Source: an uncultured Lachnospiraceae bacterium
Lineage (GTDB): Bacteria; Bacillota; Clostridia; Lachnospirales; Lachnospiraceae
Reading direction: 5' to 3'
Assembly: GCA_947625135.1 (NCBI GenBank)
Contig: CANQNE010000002.1
Span: forward strand, 33,639 to 97,638
DNA: 64,000 nt
A model generated the notes under the pieces. It had not been told where the DNA came from. It worked only from the letters and a program-made list of their open reading frames with translations, and made no database searches. Each line of letters opens with the position of its first letter. Position 1 is the stretch's first letter. The translations under genes and the position numbers were made by a program. Positions 41,389-50,881 of the stretch are shown here, in pieces.

Positions 41389-41664
41389 CTATGCCCGCTG
41401 TCCCCGCACATTCTTAATGGGAACATTGGCGCATATTGAAGCCGCATATCCTTTTTTATCAATAGTAACTGACTGTTTGATATGGATATCTGTTTCCTGC
41501 TCATTGATCTCCATATATTTGGAAATGACCCTGATGATATCGTTTTTGATCATTTCCATCATCTCCGGGGAACAGTCCACCCGATCCGAGATCAGCAGTA
41601 CCTTTAATCTGTCCTTTGCAATGGATTTGGAATTCTTTTTTGAAAAAAACTTAAACAGTCCCAT
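41389..41664 (-). CDS. minE: Cell division topological specificity factor MinE
   Basis: 91 residues. The N-terminal amphipathic membrane-targeting segment MGLFKFFSKK is followed by the anti-MinCD helix KDRLKVLLISDRVDCSPEMM and the dimerisation domain with VISKYMEINEQETDIHI. It stimulates the MinD ATPase and drives Min oscillation. AGGAGG lies six bases before the ATG, and minD ends 11 bases upstream. Confidence 0.95.
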   Translation of the reverse strand: MGLFKFFSKKNSKSIAKDRLKVLLISDRVDCSPEMMEMIKNDIIRVISKYMEINEQETDIHIKQSVTIDKKGYAASICANVPIKNVRGQRA

Positions 41665-41674
41665 ATTCCGCCTC

Positions 41675-42466
41675 CTAACTGCGCTTCAGCAGGCCGGTAA
41701 ACCGAACCAAAAAGCTGCGTTTGGCAGCCAGATCCAGAAAGGGAACTTCATGTCCGAGGATCCTTGCGCAGATATTATAGAAGGCTTGTCCGGCCAGTGT
41801 CTGGTTGCCTACCACCGCCTCTCCCTGATTGGTTGAGATCACGATGTTTTCATCGTCCGGTACTGCCCCGATCAGGTCGATTCCAAGAATGTCCACCACA
41901 TCCTCCACAGACATCATATCTCCTCTGCGCACCATATCCATGCGCAGCCGGTTAATGATCAGATCCATGCGCCCCATATCCATGGCCTCAAGCAATCCAA
42001 TGATCCGATCCGCGTCCCGGATGGCGGAAACCTCCGGCGTAGTCACCACAATGGCCCGGTCCGCCCCGGCAATGGCGTTCTGAAATCCCTGCTCGATCCC
42101 CGCAGGGCAATCCAGTATAATAAAATCAAATTCATCCCGCAGTTCCTCGATCAGCTGCTTCATCTGCTGAGGATTTACAGCGGATTTATCTCTCGTCTGC
42201 GCGGACGGCAGCAAAAACAGATTGTGATAACGCTTGTCCTTGATCAGCGCCTGCTTCATCCGGCAGTTGCCTTCCACCACATCTACCAGATGATACACGA
42301 TCCTGTTTTCCAGTCCCATCACCACATCCAGATTCCGCAGGCCAATGTCCGTATCGATCAAAACGACCTTTTTCCCCATCTTGGCAAGTCCGGTTCCCAC
42401 ATTGGCTGTGGTGGTTGTTTTTCCTACGCCTCCCTTTCCGGAAGTCACAACAATTACCTCACTCAT
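41675..42466 (-). CDS. minD: Septum-site determining ATPase MinD
   Basis: 263 residues. It has the deviant Walker A GKGGVGKTTTTANVG, DTDIGLRNLDVVMGLENR, Walker B FIILDCPAG and the C-terminal amphipathic membrane-targeting tail (FLVRFTGLLKRS). It recruits MinC to inhibit polar septation and MinE for oscillation. Only 106 bp separate it from PBP2, and no minC is present there, although minC usually occupies that spot in Clostridia. Confidence 0.96.
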   Translation of the reverse strand: MSEVIVVTSGKGGVGKTTTTANVGTGLAKMGKKVVLIDTDIGLRNLDVVMGLENRIVYHLVDVVEGNCRMKQALIKDKRYHNLFLLPSAQTRDKSAVNPQQMKQLIEELRDEFDFIILDCPAGIEQGFQNAIAGADRAIVVTTPEVSAIRDADRIIGLLEAMDMGRMDLIINRLRMDMVRRGDMMSVEDVVDILGIDLIGAVPDDENIVISTNQGEAVVGNQTLAGQAFYNICARILGHEVPFLDLAAKRSFLVRFTGLLKRS

Positions 42467-42572
42467 ATTCTTTCCTCCCTGAACAAAATGTTACAACTGT
42501 TATAACATACCGGGAATGAAAAATATGTCACTTCGGGAAGGAATCCCATAAAATTTTTAAGAAAAACCGTCT

Positions 42573-45425
42573 TTAATCGTGAATTACCTGACTACCCGGC
42601 GCAATAGCCGTATGGGTAACCAGCTGCTCATAGGAGCGCAGCCTGAAATAATAATTCCATATATCTCTCGCAATGGCCGTGGCATTGGATGAGTTATAGC
42701 CGTAAGCCACTTTGATGGCAATGGAGATTTCCGGATTATCGTAAGGGGCATATCCTACAAACAGCGCATGGTTCGGCCGGGAATCGTCCTCCTGGGCGGT
42801 ACCGGTCTTTCCGGCCACCGCCACCCCAAGATTTGACAGCGTACTCGTGGAAATTGCCATAGCCCGCATACCCTCATGGACGGCGCTCCATGTGTCCTGA
42901 CTGAAATTCGTCTTCTGATAGATCTTCGGTTCACGTTTCTCCAGAAGATCGCCCTTGCTGTTCATCACCTTATCGATCAGTGTCAGATCATACACGGTGC
43001 CGCCGTTTGCCACCGCCGTCACATACTTGGCAAGATGAATGGTCGCAAAGTTGTGTTCCGCCTGTCCAATGGCAGCCATAACCGGGTATTTCTTAGAGAT
43101 CTGCGGAACAGTTTCTTCAATCTCCACACCGGATTTTTCACCCAATCCAAAAATCTGCGCATACTTTGTCAATTTCTCAATACCCAGATTCTCGTCATAC
43201 TCTCCGTTTTCATCTGTACTCAGCCGGTAACCGACCTCATAGAAGAAATAGTTGCAGGAATGTTCCAGCGCCTGCGCCACTCTCAGCTGGCCGTGGGAAT
43301 GGGGATAATACCAGCAGCGGGGCATATTGGAAACCTTGGTAAATCTGCCTTCGTCGTTGATCGTTTCGCTGGTGGTGATCACGCCTTCCTCCAGACCGGC
43401 CACGGAAGTCAGCATCTTCAGGGTAGAACCCGGCGCCGTCTTCTGCTGCGTCGCCCGATTAAAGAGCGGCAGGGATTTATCATTCAGCAGCTTGTTGTAG
43501 TATTCTCCGTCGATACGATTTGCCAGCTTGGTGTTATCGTAGGAGGGATAGGTGACCAGCGCCCTGATCTGGCCGGTATTCACATCCGTGACGACCGCTG
43601 ACGCGGAACAGGGGTCCAGCGCCAGCTGCGCCGGTGTAATGGCAAGAGAATTGATCTTGCCGATGATAAAGCTCATGGCGTCCAGACTTCCCTCATGAAG
43701 CTGATTATAGGTATCGTCCTTTTCCAGAACGCCCTGTTCATAGAGGATCAGGCACACCAACTGTCCCGTCAGCTCTTTGTCCAATATCATGTATTCATAA
43801 ATTTTTTTATGAAATTCCGCATCCGTTTCAAAGATATCCTGCAAATGCCGAAGCATGAACTGATAAATCTCATCCGCATCCGCATAATCGCTGTCAGAGG
43901 AAACTCTGGTAACATCCACCCAGTTTTGGGCAATACAGTGATAGAGATATTCCCGCAGACTGATCTTTCCATCATTCCATGCCAGATATGTCTCATCAGA
44001 AGAATCTATGGCGCTCTGCATCAGAATCCCATCGCGCAAAAGCCGATCCTCCATATAAGTCATATAGCCCTGCATTTCTTCTGATAGTTCTTCCTCCGGC
44101 GCGGCGGCAGCATTGTTTAACTGCTCCATAATCTGTCCGGTCACCGCCTGCTTCTTATTCTGAAAAAGCTGATAGACCTGCTTTTCCGTTTCGGATGCGT
44201 TCTCCTGCGAAAACCGCTCAACGTCGATCACATTATTGTTGATCAAAGCGAAATACACGTCGTCAATGGAGATCGCAACATCGTCGCTGTCGTCGATCTT
44301 TCGGGTTTCGTAAGCGCTGGTGGAAACAATTTTGGAAGAAACAAGGCCGGCAATATGCTGCTCCAGCATTTCATAAATGGTTTTCTGCAGGTTGATGTCA
44401 ATGGTGAGATACACATCATTGCCGGATTTAGGCTCCACCCGGTCCTCCACCTCGATAACCTTTCCCAGATAATCCACATAGAAAGTCTCGGAGCCCTGCG
44501 TGCCCTGCAGGGTGGATTCCATGGATTCCTCAACACCGGCTTTTCCCACAACATAATTTTCATCATATTTCTCATCAATATTTTTCAGACTGTCCAGTTC
44601 TTCCTCCGAGATCATGCCTGTATACCCCAGAATATGAGAAGCGTATTTACTGTCCTCATGATACTGACGGATCGTGTCCTCCTGAATCGATACGCCGGGG
44701 ATATCATCCTGATTTTCCAGAACGATCGCCACGGTTTCCGCAGAAACATCGGTGGCCACGGTAGTTGTAATATATTTCTGATAGTTATTCTGGGTCAGGC
44801 CGAACCGCACCGTGACGATCTTCAGAATATCGCTTCTGGAATATTCCTTTTCGCTGAGGTCGTAATGCTCCTTATTACAGAGATACTTCATCACATCTTC
44901 AGCGGAAGCATTTTTCTGCTCCTCCTCCAGATCCTTCACAGCAACGCCGTAAACCCCGGAAAGAAAGCGGTCTCTCGCTTTCCCTTCCACTGTAAATTCA
45001 TATTCATTGGACTGATTCAGCACAATGCCGAAATCATTTACCAGCTTATCTCCCCGGCTTTCGATGATCTCAAACAGCTTCATCAGCGCCGGATTCAGCG
45101 TGGCATTTTTTTCCTTCAGATCCGCATAATTTCCCTCGTCGCCGATCACAACAGAGTAGACCAGCTTATTGTAAGCAAGCAGCTCCCCGTTGCAGTCATA
45201 GATCAGTCCCCGTGTACAGGGGATCACCCGTTCCCGCTTGATCCTCACATTAAAGGAATTTTCGTAATTCTCCCCCTCAACGATCTGCAGCTGAAAAAGC
45301 CGCTGCAGCAGCACAAAGGAGAGAACTGCGAATACAATTCCCAATATCAGCAATCTGGACTTAAAAAAATCCGAAAAAAACCCTTTTATTGCATCAAGCA
45401 AAGTATCCGTCTCTCCTTTTTTCAT
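42573..45425 (-). CDS. mrdA: Class B penicillin-binding protein 2, elongasome transpeptidase
   Basis: 950 residues, well above the ~600-700 of typical PBP2. One membrane anchor (~22-42) is followed by the dimerisation domain (RIKRERVIPCTRGLIYDCNGELLAYN in part). A long helical acidic insertion spans about residues 380-600. The transpeptidase core has SxxK in PGSTLKML (~670), SxN in HSCNYFFYEVG (~725) and KTG in VAGKTGTAQEDD (~873). It crosslinks peptidoglycan with RodA. The ATG at 45425 overlaps mreD by 32 bases without a good site; a downstream TTG about eight codons later follows AAAGGAG and may be the real start. Confidence 0.92.
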   Translation of the reverse strand: MKKGETDTLLDAIKGFFSDFFKSRLLILGIVFAVLSFVLLQRLFQLQIVEGENYENSFNVRIKRERVIPCTRGLIYDCNGELLAYNKLVYSVVIGDEGNYADLKEKNATLNPALMKLFEIIESRGDKLVNDFGIVLNQSNEYEFTVEGKARDRFLSGVYGVAVKDLEEEQKNASAEDVMKYLCNKEHYDLSEKEYSRSDILKIVTVRFGLTQNNYQKYITTTVATDVSAETVAIVLENQDDIPGVSIQEDTIRQYHEDSKYASHILGYTGMISEEELDSLKNIDEKYDENYVVGKAGVEESMESTLQGTQGSETFYVDYLGKVIEVEDRVEPKSGNDVYLTIDINLQKTIYEMLEQHIAGLVSSKIVSTSAYETRKIDDSDDVAISIDDVYFALINNNVIDVERFSQENASETEKQVYQLFQNKKQAVTGQIMEQLNNAAAAPEEELSEEMQGYMTYMEDRLLRDGILMQSAIDSSDETYLAWNDGKISLREYLYHCIAQNWVDVTRVSSDSDYADADEIYQFMLRHLQDIFETDAEFHKKIYEYMILDKELTGQLVCLILYEQGVLEKDDTYNQLHEGSLDAMSFIIGKINSLAITPAQLALDPCSASAVVTDVNTGQIRALVTYPSYDNTKLANRIDGEYYNKLLNDKSLPLFNRATQQKTAPGSTLKMLTSVAGLEEGVITTSETINDEGRFTKVSNMPRCWYYPHSHGQLRVAQALEHSCNYFFYEVGYRLSTDENGEYDENLGIEKLTKYAQIFGLGEKSGVEIEETVPQISKKYPVMAAIGQAEHNFATIHLAKYVTAVANGGTVYDLTLIDKVMNSKGDLLEKREPKIYQKTNFSQDTWSAVHEGMRAMAISTSTLSNLGVAVAGKTGTAQEDDSRPNHALFVGYAPYDNPEISIAIKVAYGYNSSNATAIARDIWNYYFRLRSYEQLVTHTAIAPGSQVIHD

Positions 45426-45912
45426 CCGTAGTCAGCTTTTCATTGATCAGGAACAAGATCCGGTATACCACAATCGCCGCTGCCGTGGTATAGATCAGTT
45501 CCGGCAGAATGATCCTGTCCATGTAAAACCACAGGTTCATCCGGCTTCTCATCACAAAAAAGCACCAGTACACCACAAAGCTGTATATCAAATCCGCGCC
45601 TGCGATCAGCACAAGCGGCAGCTTCAGGTTAAAGTCGTAAAATTCTTTTGAGGCAAATCCGCAGAGATAACCGATGCACATATACAGCATGGCGTAAAAC
45701 CCGAGAATATCCCCGAAAAAGAAATCATTCAGAAGCCCGCAGAAAAAACCGGTCAGAAGCCCGGTAGTCTTTCCCCTGAAAAATGCCATGGAAACAACAA
45801 GAATCACGATGAGATTCGGGCTGACACCGTTTAAGCTGAGGGAGTAGACCACGGTACTCTGCAGTATAAAAAACAAAAATATTAAGATCGCCGTTGTAAT
45901 GGTTCGTTTCAT
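45394..45912 (-). CDS. mreD: Rod shape-determining protein MreD
   Basis: 172 residues with five to six membrane helices and little other sequence, standard for MreD. Conserved features include the LILVVSMAFFRGKTTGLLTGFFCGLLNDFFFGDILG region. It links MreC and PBP2/RodA at the membrane. It lies 21 bases after mreC, and its end overlaps PBP2. Confidence 0.9.
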   Translation of the reverse strand: MKRTITTAILIFLFFILQSTVVYSLSLNGVSPNLIVILVVSMAFFRGKTTGLLTGFFCGLLNDFFFGDILGFYAMLYMCIGYLCGFASKEFYDFNLKLPLVLIAGADLIYSFVVYWCFFVMRSRMNLWFYMDRIILPELIYTTAAAIVVYRILFLINEKLTTDEKRRDGYFA

Positions 45913-45933
45913 GCTTCACACTGTCCTCTTGCA

Positions 45934-46773
45934 TCACTGCTTCTTCTGGGTAATGACAAACACTTCTCTGATATGCTCAAAGTCCACCACAAGAGAAGCC
46001 TTTCCTGATTTTGTCATATTGTTGGCATCCACGGAGATCTCAGACAGATAGCCGATCAGCAGCCCCGGCAGATAAGTTTCACTGATGTTAGAGGTGACGA
46101 TCATCTCTCCCACCTGTACATTATCGTCTGTGTCATACAGATTGGACATGGTAATCTCTCCGTCCTCCAGAAGCTCCAAATTGCCGCTGATCACGCAATA
46201 ATCGCCGGTAGTCTGGGTCATGGCGCTCACATTGCTGGAATCATCAATGATAGAACGGACTCTGGCCCAGTCGTTTCCAACCGCCACGATCTTTCCTACC
46301 AGACCGCCGCTTGCGATCACATTCATATCTACTTCGATACCGTCTTTTTTGCCTTTGTCAATAATAAAATTGTGGAACCAGTTCCCGGTATCCTTGCCAA
46401 TAACGCTGGCGGCTACCTTCGGGTATTGGGAATACTGATTGTCCAGCCCATAAAGCGCCCGCAGCCTGTCAAGTTCAAAGGAATTTCCCTTTAATGTGGT
46501 GTTTTCCAGGGTCAGCTCATCCACCCGCTCCTGCAGGGCCTTGTTTTCCTCAATCAGCGACTCTTTATCCTGCAAAAAAGAGAACTTGGTCTCAAGCCAG
46601 TTTCCCGCGGCGGCAATTCCTTTCTGTACCGGTGCGATCACATATCCCACCGCCCGATTTACAGGGCTCGTTGCGTCTCCCGTAAGGTAAGACACCATGA
46701 CCAGCACAATACAGATCACGGCCAGAAGCAGCAGGACATATTTACTTGATAAAGAAAACTTTCTTTTTCTCAT
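45934..46773 (-). CDS. mreC: Rod shape-determining protein MreC
   Basis: 279 residues. A short cytoplasmic N-terminus and one membrane helix (~10-30) precede a coiled coil (~65-100, LIEENKALQERVDELTLEN) and the beta-rich MreC domain with VIGKDTGNWFHNFIIDKG and ASGGLVGKIVAVG. It organises the elongasome outside the membrane. It is separated by 15 bases from mreB. Confidence 0.94.
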   Translation of the reverse strand: MRKRKFSLSSKYVLLLLAVICIVLVMVSYLTGDATSPVNRAVGYVIAPVQKGIAAAGNWLETKFSFLQDKESLIEENKALQERVDELTLENTTLKGNSFELDRLRALYGLDNQYSQYPKVAASVIGKDTGNWFHNFIIDKGKKDGIEVDMNVIASGGLVGKIVAVGNDWARVRSIIDDSSNVSAMTQTTGDYCVISGNLELLEDGEITMSNLYDTDDNVQVGEMIVTSNISETYLPGLLIGYLSEISVDANNMTKSGKASLVVDFEHIREVFVITQKKQ

Positions 46774-46788
46774 CTGTTTTCGGTACTC

Positions 46789-47811
46789 CTAATAGTATAC
46801 TTTTTCTCTTGGTTCGGCGGCCAGCTCATTATAATCGTGATCGGTAATAATTTTAGCCAGACCTCTCACAATACTCTCGGAAGGATTCTCGAAACGATTT
46901 ACCTTCAACCCCACCGTAGTGGTCATATAATCATCCAGTCGGCGCAGTAAAGAAGTCCCGCCGGTGAGATACATTCCCTCCCGCAGCATATCAGCAGCCA
47001 GCTCCGGCGGCGTACGCTCCAGCACCACCCGCAAGGTTTCCGTCACTACCCCCAGAGGCTCTGCAAGGGCGCCGCATATCTCATTCTGGGACACCTCACG
47101 CTCCACAGGCAGTCCTGTCACCACATCGATCCCCGGCACCTTTGTCCTGCTGTCCGGGCGTTCTGTCACTGCGCAGCAAAAAGTCTTCTTCAGATTTTCC
47201 GCTGTTTTGATTCCTATATTCAGATTATATCTCCGCTTCAGGAAACTCTGTATCGTTTCATCCAGCTTATTTCCCCCGATGGAGATCATCCGGCTCAAGA
47301 TCACGCTGCCCATGGAGATCACGGAGATTTCCGTGGTGTCAGCGCCCATATCTACCAAAAGCACACCCTGTGCTTTATGTACGTCAATCCCGATCCCAAC
47401 CGCATCCGCAATGGCCCGATCCACCAGATATACCTTTTTGGCCTGAATGTTGGCGCTGGTGATCAGCTTGTGAAACGCCCGCTTCTGAACCTCTGTGATG
47501 TCACTGGGAATGGCAAGATAGTAATCACAGGTTCTGGAAAACAGGCCGATGCCGCTTCCGATAAATTTCTTCAATACCATTTTCGCGTTTTCGATACTGG
47601 CGATCACCCCTGCAGAAATCGGATAAACCACATTGACGTCATCCGGGTTTTTTTCATACATCTCATAGGCCTCGTCACCTACCGCCAGCACCTTTTCATT
47701 GTTCTCTATGGCAATAATATTCCGTTCGTTGATGATTTTCTTTTTATTTTTATTATAAATTTTGATATTGCAGGTACCAAAATCAATTCCCAGTGCATTG
47801 ACGATCAACAT
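46789..47811 (-). CDS. mreB: Actin-like rod shape protein MreB
   Basis: 340 residues from ATG at 47811, five bases after AAAGGAG. Actin-fold motifs: IDFGTCNIKIYNK (phosphate 1), VLLVDMGADTTEISVIS (phosphate 2) and MYLTGGTSLLRRLDDYM (adenosine). Compared with canonical MreB (GTANT), the first loop reads GTCNI, as in several clostridial MreB/Mbl variants. It guides lateral wall synthesis. It heads the mreBCD-pbp2 set and follows radC, a conserved neighbour. Confidence 0.93.
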   Translation of the reverse strand: MLIVNALGIDFGTCNIKIYNKNKKKIINERNIIAIENNEKVLAVGDEAYEMYEKNPDDVNVVYPISAGVIASIENAKMVLKKFIGSGIGLFSRTCDYYLAIPSDITEVQKRAFHKLITSANIQAKKVYLVDRAIADAVGIGIDVHKAQGVLLVDMGADTTEISVISMGSVILSRMISIGGNKLDETIQSFLKRRYNLNIGIKTAENLKKTFCCAVTERPDSRTKVPGIDVVTGLPVEREVSQNEICGALAEPLGVVTETLRVVLERTPPELAADMLREGMYLTGGTSLLRRLDDYMTTTVGLKVNRFENPSESIVRGLAKIITDHDYNELAAEPREKVYY

Positions 47812-47829
47812 CAAAACTCCTTTCGTAAA

Positions 47830-48528
47830 TTATCTGATCAGATTTTCTTCCCGGAAACTCATATATTTCCGATCTCCGATGATAATATGATCCATCAGCG
47901 GTACATCCAGCAGCCGCCCGCATTCCGACAGGCGGGCCGTCAGGTAAATATCCTCCTCGCTTGGCGAGGGATCGCCGCTTGGGTGATTGTGCAGAAGCAC
48001 AAGATTGACCGCCTCATATTTGAGGGCCTCCAGAAAAATTTCCCTGGGAGAAGCGATCGCCGAGGATATCGTCCCCGAAAACAGAAAACGGTCGCAGATC
48101 AGATCACCCCGCGCGTTTAAAAGCACCAGCAGGATCCGCTCCTGCTTTTCATGGCGCATATCTTCCATGTAATAATTGGCAATACTCTCCGGCGACGTGA
48201 AGGATAACTGATTGCGGGCGGTGGATTTTGCGATCCTTCTGGACAGCTCCGCCACGCACAAAATCTGGATCCCCTTTACCTTGCCGATCCCCTTTTGCTT
48301 TTGCAGCTGCGCCAGCGAAAACCGGCACAGCCCCTGAATCCCCTCCTTGCACTGCGGGGACATCAGCAGCTGCCTCGCAAGGGAAAGGGAAGATCTTCCT
48401 TTTGTTCCCGTGCGCAGGATCACTGCAAGCAGTTCTGCGTCCGAAAGCGCACCCGGACCGTAAGTACAGCACTTTTCATAGGGGCGCTCCTCGGACGGCA
48501 GTTCTTTGATCAGTTGATATCGTTCCAT
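47830..48528 (-). CDS. radC: RadC family JAB-domain protein
   Basis: 232 residues from ATG at 48528, four bases after AGGAG. The N-terminal helix-hairpin-helix region is followed by the JAMM-type metalloprotease-like motif HNHPSGDPSPSEED with the preceding glutamate in the FLEALKYEAVNLVLLHNH region. Despite the name, its role in repair is not established. The gene is commonly next to mreB. Confidence 0.94.
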   Translation of the reverse strand: MERYQLIKELPSEERPYEKCCTYGPGALSDAELLAVILRTGTKGRSSLSLARQLLMSPQCKEGIQGLCRFSLAQLQKQKGIGKVKGIQILCVAELSRRIAKSTARNQLSFTSPESIANYYMEDMRHEKQERILLVLLNARGDLICDRFLFSGTISSAIASPREIFLEALKYEAVNLVLLHNHPSGDPSPSEEDIYLTARLSECGRLLDVPLMDHIIIGDRKYMSFREENLIR

Positions 48529-48573
48529 CATTCTCCTGTTCCGGCACATCTTCAGAACCCAGACAGGATCGTT

Positions 48574-49959
48574 TTATTTGTTTGACAGATATTCGTGAAT
48601 ACCCTTTGCGCCTGCTTTACCGGCGCCCATAGCCAGAATTACCGTAGCGGCGCCTGTAACGGCGTCTCCGCCGGCATAAACGCCTTCCTTGGTGGTTTTT
48701 CCGTTATCCTCGTCCGCAATGATACATTTCCAGCGGTTGGTCTCCAGACCTTCCGTAGTGGAAGAAATCAGCGGATTCGGCGAAGTGCCGAGAGACATGA
48801 TCACCGTGTCGAGATCCAGCGTAAATTCAGATCCGGCAACCTCAACCGGACGTCTTCTGCCGGATTCATCCGGTTCTCCCAGCTCCATGCGTACACAGAT
48901 CATTCCCTTGACCCAACCGTTTTCATCAACAAGTATCTCTTTAGGATTTGTCAAAAGGTCAAAAATAATTCCTTCTTCTTTTGCGTGATGAACCTCTTCT
49001 ACTCTGGCAGGCAGCTCCGCCTCGCTCCGACGGTAGACGATATGTACTTCCGCTCCCAGACGGAGGGCAGTTCTGGCCGCGTCCATAGCTACGTTGCCGC
49101 CGCCGACTACCGCCACTTTCCTGCTCACCGCAATGGGCGTGTCATAATTGTCATCAAAGGCTTTCATCAGATTGCTTCGGGTGAGATATTCGTTTGCAGA
49201 AAAGACACCGTTGGCATTTTCTCCGGGAATACCCATAAATTTCGGCAGACCTGCGCCGGAACCGATGAAAACGGCGTCATAGCCTTCCTCCTCCAAAAGT
49301 GTGTCGATGGTCACCGAGCGGCCCACCACAACGTTGGTTTCGATCTTCACGCCCAAAGCCTTCACATTCTCAATCTCCGCCTGCACCACTTCCTCCTTTG
49401 GCAGACGGAATTCAGGGATCCCGTATACAAGCACACCGCCGGGCTTGTGCAGGGCTTCAAAAACTGTTACGTCATAGCCCAGCTTTGCAAGATCTCCCGC
49501 ACAGGTGAGGCCTGCAGGACCGGATCCGATCACAGCAACCTTTTTGCCGTTCTTTTCCTTGGGCGGCTCCGGTCTGATCCCTTCGGCTCTTGCCCAGTCC
49601 GCAACGAACCGTTCCAGTTTTCCGATAGAAATGGGATCGCCTTTGATGCCGCGAATACATTTACCCTCGCACTGGGATTCCTGGGGACAGACACGGCCGC
49701 ATACTGCCGGCAGAGCCGAGGCTTCGCCGATGATCCTGGACGCTTTCTCAAAATCTCCTTCCTTCACCTGATGAATGAAGGCGGGAATATCAATCCCTAC
49801 AGGACATCCCTGCACACACTTCGCGTTTTTACAGTTGATACAACGGGAGGCTTCTTCCATTGCCTCTTCCCGGTTATAACCGTAGCATACCTCCTCAAAA
49901 TTGGTGGCACGCACCTTTGCAGCCTGCTCACGCACCGGAACCTTTTTCAGTACGTCCAT
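48574..49959 (-). CDS. nfnB: NfnB / GltD-like NADPH oxidoreductase, large subunit of an electron-bifurcating transhydrogenase
   Basis: 461 residues. An N-terminal cysteine-rich [4Fe-4S] domain (CINCKNAKCVQGCPVG and CGRVCPQESQCEGKC) precedes two Rossmann folds: GSGPAGLTCAGDLAKLGYDVTVFE-type FAD site (~residue 147) and the NADPH site VVGGGNVAMDAARTALRLG (~285). Annotators often call this glutamate synthase small chain (gltA). Next to the NfnA/SudB-like partner, with a one-base stop/start overlap, the better reading is the Nfn complex, which couples NADH, ferredoxin and NADP+. No large glutamate synthase subunit is adjacent. Confidence 0.88.
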   Translation of the reverse strand: MDVLKKVPVREQAAKVRATNFEEVCYGYNREEAMEEASRCINCKNAKCVQGCPVGIDIPAFIHQVKEGDFEKASRIIGEASALPAVCGRVCPQESQCEGKCIRGIKGDPISIGKLERFVADWARAEGIRPEPPKEKNGKKVAVIGSGPAGLTCAGDLAKLGYDVTVFEALHKPGGVLVYGIPEFRLPKEEVVQAEIENVKALGVKIETNVVVGRSVTIDTLLEEEGYDAVFIGSGAGLPKFMGIPGENANGVFSANEYLTRSNLMKAFDDNYDTPIAVSRKVAVVGGGNVAMDAARTALRLGAEVHIVYRRSEAELPARVEEVHHAKEEGIIFDLLTNPKEILVDENGWVKGMICVRMELGEPDESGRRRPVEVAGSEFTLDLDTVIMSLGTSPNPLISSTTEGLETNRWKCIIADEDNGKTTKEGVYAGGDAVTGAATVILAMGAGKAGAKGIHEYLSNK

Positions 49960-50849
49960 TACACTTCACCTCCGCAATTACCGCATCCGCCATGGTGGGT
50001 ATCCCCCTCCTGGAGCTTCAAAATAGCGCGGCCTTCATAAGTTTTATACATTTGCTGCCGTTTCATTGCCTCGTCAAAATTTACCAGATGGCCATCAAAT
50101 TCAGGGCCGTCCACACAGGCAAATTTTACCTCGCCCCCTACCGTCACACGACAGGCGCCGCACATACCGGTGCCGTCCACCATGATAGGATTCAGGCTGA
50201 CGATGGTGGGAATATTCAGTTCCTTTGTCAGCAGCGCGGTAAACTTCATCATGATCATAGGCCCGATGGCTACACAGTAATCATAATGGCGATGCTGGTT
50301 CTCCACCAGATCCCGGATCACATCCGTCACCAGACCTTTGCGCACATAAGATCCGTCATCGGTAGTCACATACAGATTTTGTGCAACCTCTTTCATTTGA
50401 TCCTCCAAAATGATCAGATCTTTATTTCTCGCGCCGATGATCACATCCGCGCCGACGCCCTTTTCATGAAGCCATTTCACCTGAGGATAGACCGGAGCGC
50501 TTCCCACGCCCCCCGCAACAAACAGGAACTTTTTCTTCTTCAGCTCCTCTATGGGCATTTCCGTAAATTCAGAAGGTCTTCCGAGAGGCCCGGTTACATC
50601 CATAAAGGTATCTCCTACCTGAAGCCTTGCCATCTTCATGGTTGACGCGCCCACTGTCTGCAGCACAATGGTGATGGAGCCGGTTTCCCGGTCGTAATCA
50701 CAGATTGTCAAAGGAATCCTTTCTCCGATCTCATCCATCTTCACGATCACAAACTGTCCGGGAAGACAGGAATTTGCAACACGCGGAGCCGTCAAATCAA
50801 ACAGATAGATCTGATCGGTAAGTTGTTTTGCTCTGGTAATTTGGTACAT
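49959..50849 (-). CDS. nfnA: NfnA / SudB-like FAD and [2Fe-2S] subunit of the transhydrogenase
   Basis: 296 residues from ATG at 50849. The FAD-binding ferredoxin-reductase-like domain has RIPLTICDYDRETGSI, the NAD-binding domain begins FLFVAGGVGSAPVYPQ, and the C-terminal iron-sulfur cysteines are in GTGMCGACRVTVGG and KFACVDGPEF. A short extra Cys-rich tail (HHGGCGNCGGEV) ends the protein. It resembles dihydroorotate dehydrogenase electron-transfer subunits, but the fusion-like pairing with nfnB identifies the Nfn small subunit. NADPH produced could feed FolD-linked one-carbon reactions next door. Confidence 0.87.
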   Translation of the reverse strand: MYQITRAKQLTDQIYLFDLTAPRVANSCLPGQFVIVKMDEIGERIPLTICDYDRETGSITIVLQTVGASTMKMARLQVGDTFMDVTGPLGRPSEFTEMPIEELKKKKFLFVAGGVGSAPVYPQVKWLHEKGVGADVIIGARNKDLIILEDQMKEVAQNLYVTTDDGSYVRKGLVTDVIRDLVENQHRHYDYCVAIGPMIMMKFTALLTKELNIPTIVSLNPIMVDGTGMCGACRVTVGGEVKFACVDGPEFDGHLVNFDEAMKRQQMYKTYEGRAILKLQEGDTHHGGCGNCGGEV

Positions 50850-50881
50850 GCCGCCCTTTTCCCCCTTTTTGCATGTTATCA

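Noticed and set aside
48574..49959. Glutamate synthase small subunit
   Set aside because: No large subunit is adjacent, and the partner with FAD and [2Fe-2S] motifs is that of the Nfn complex.
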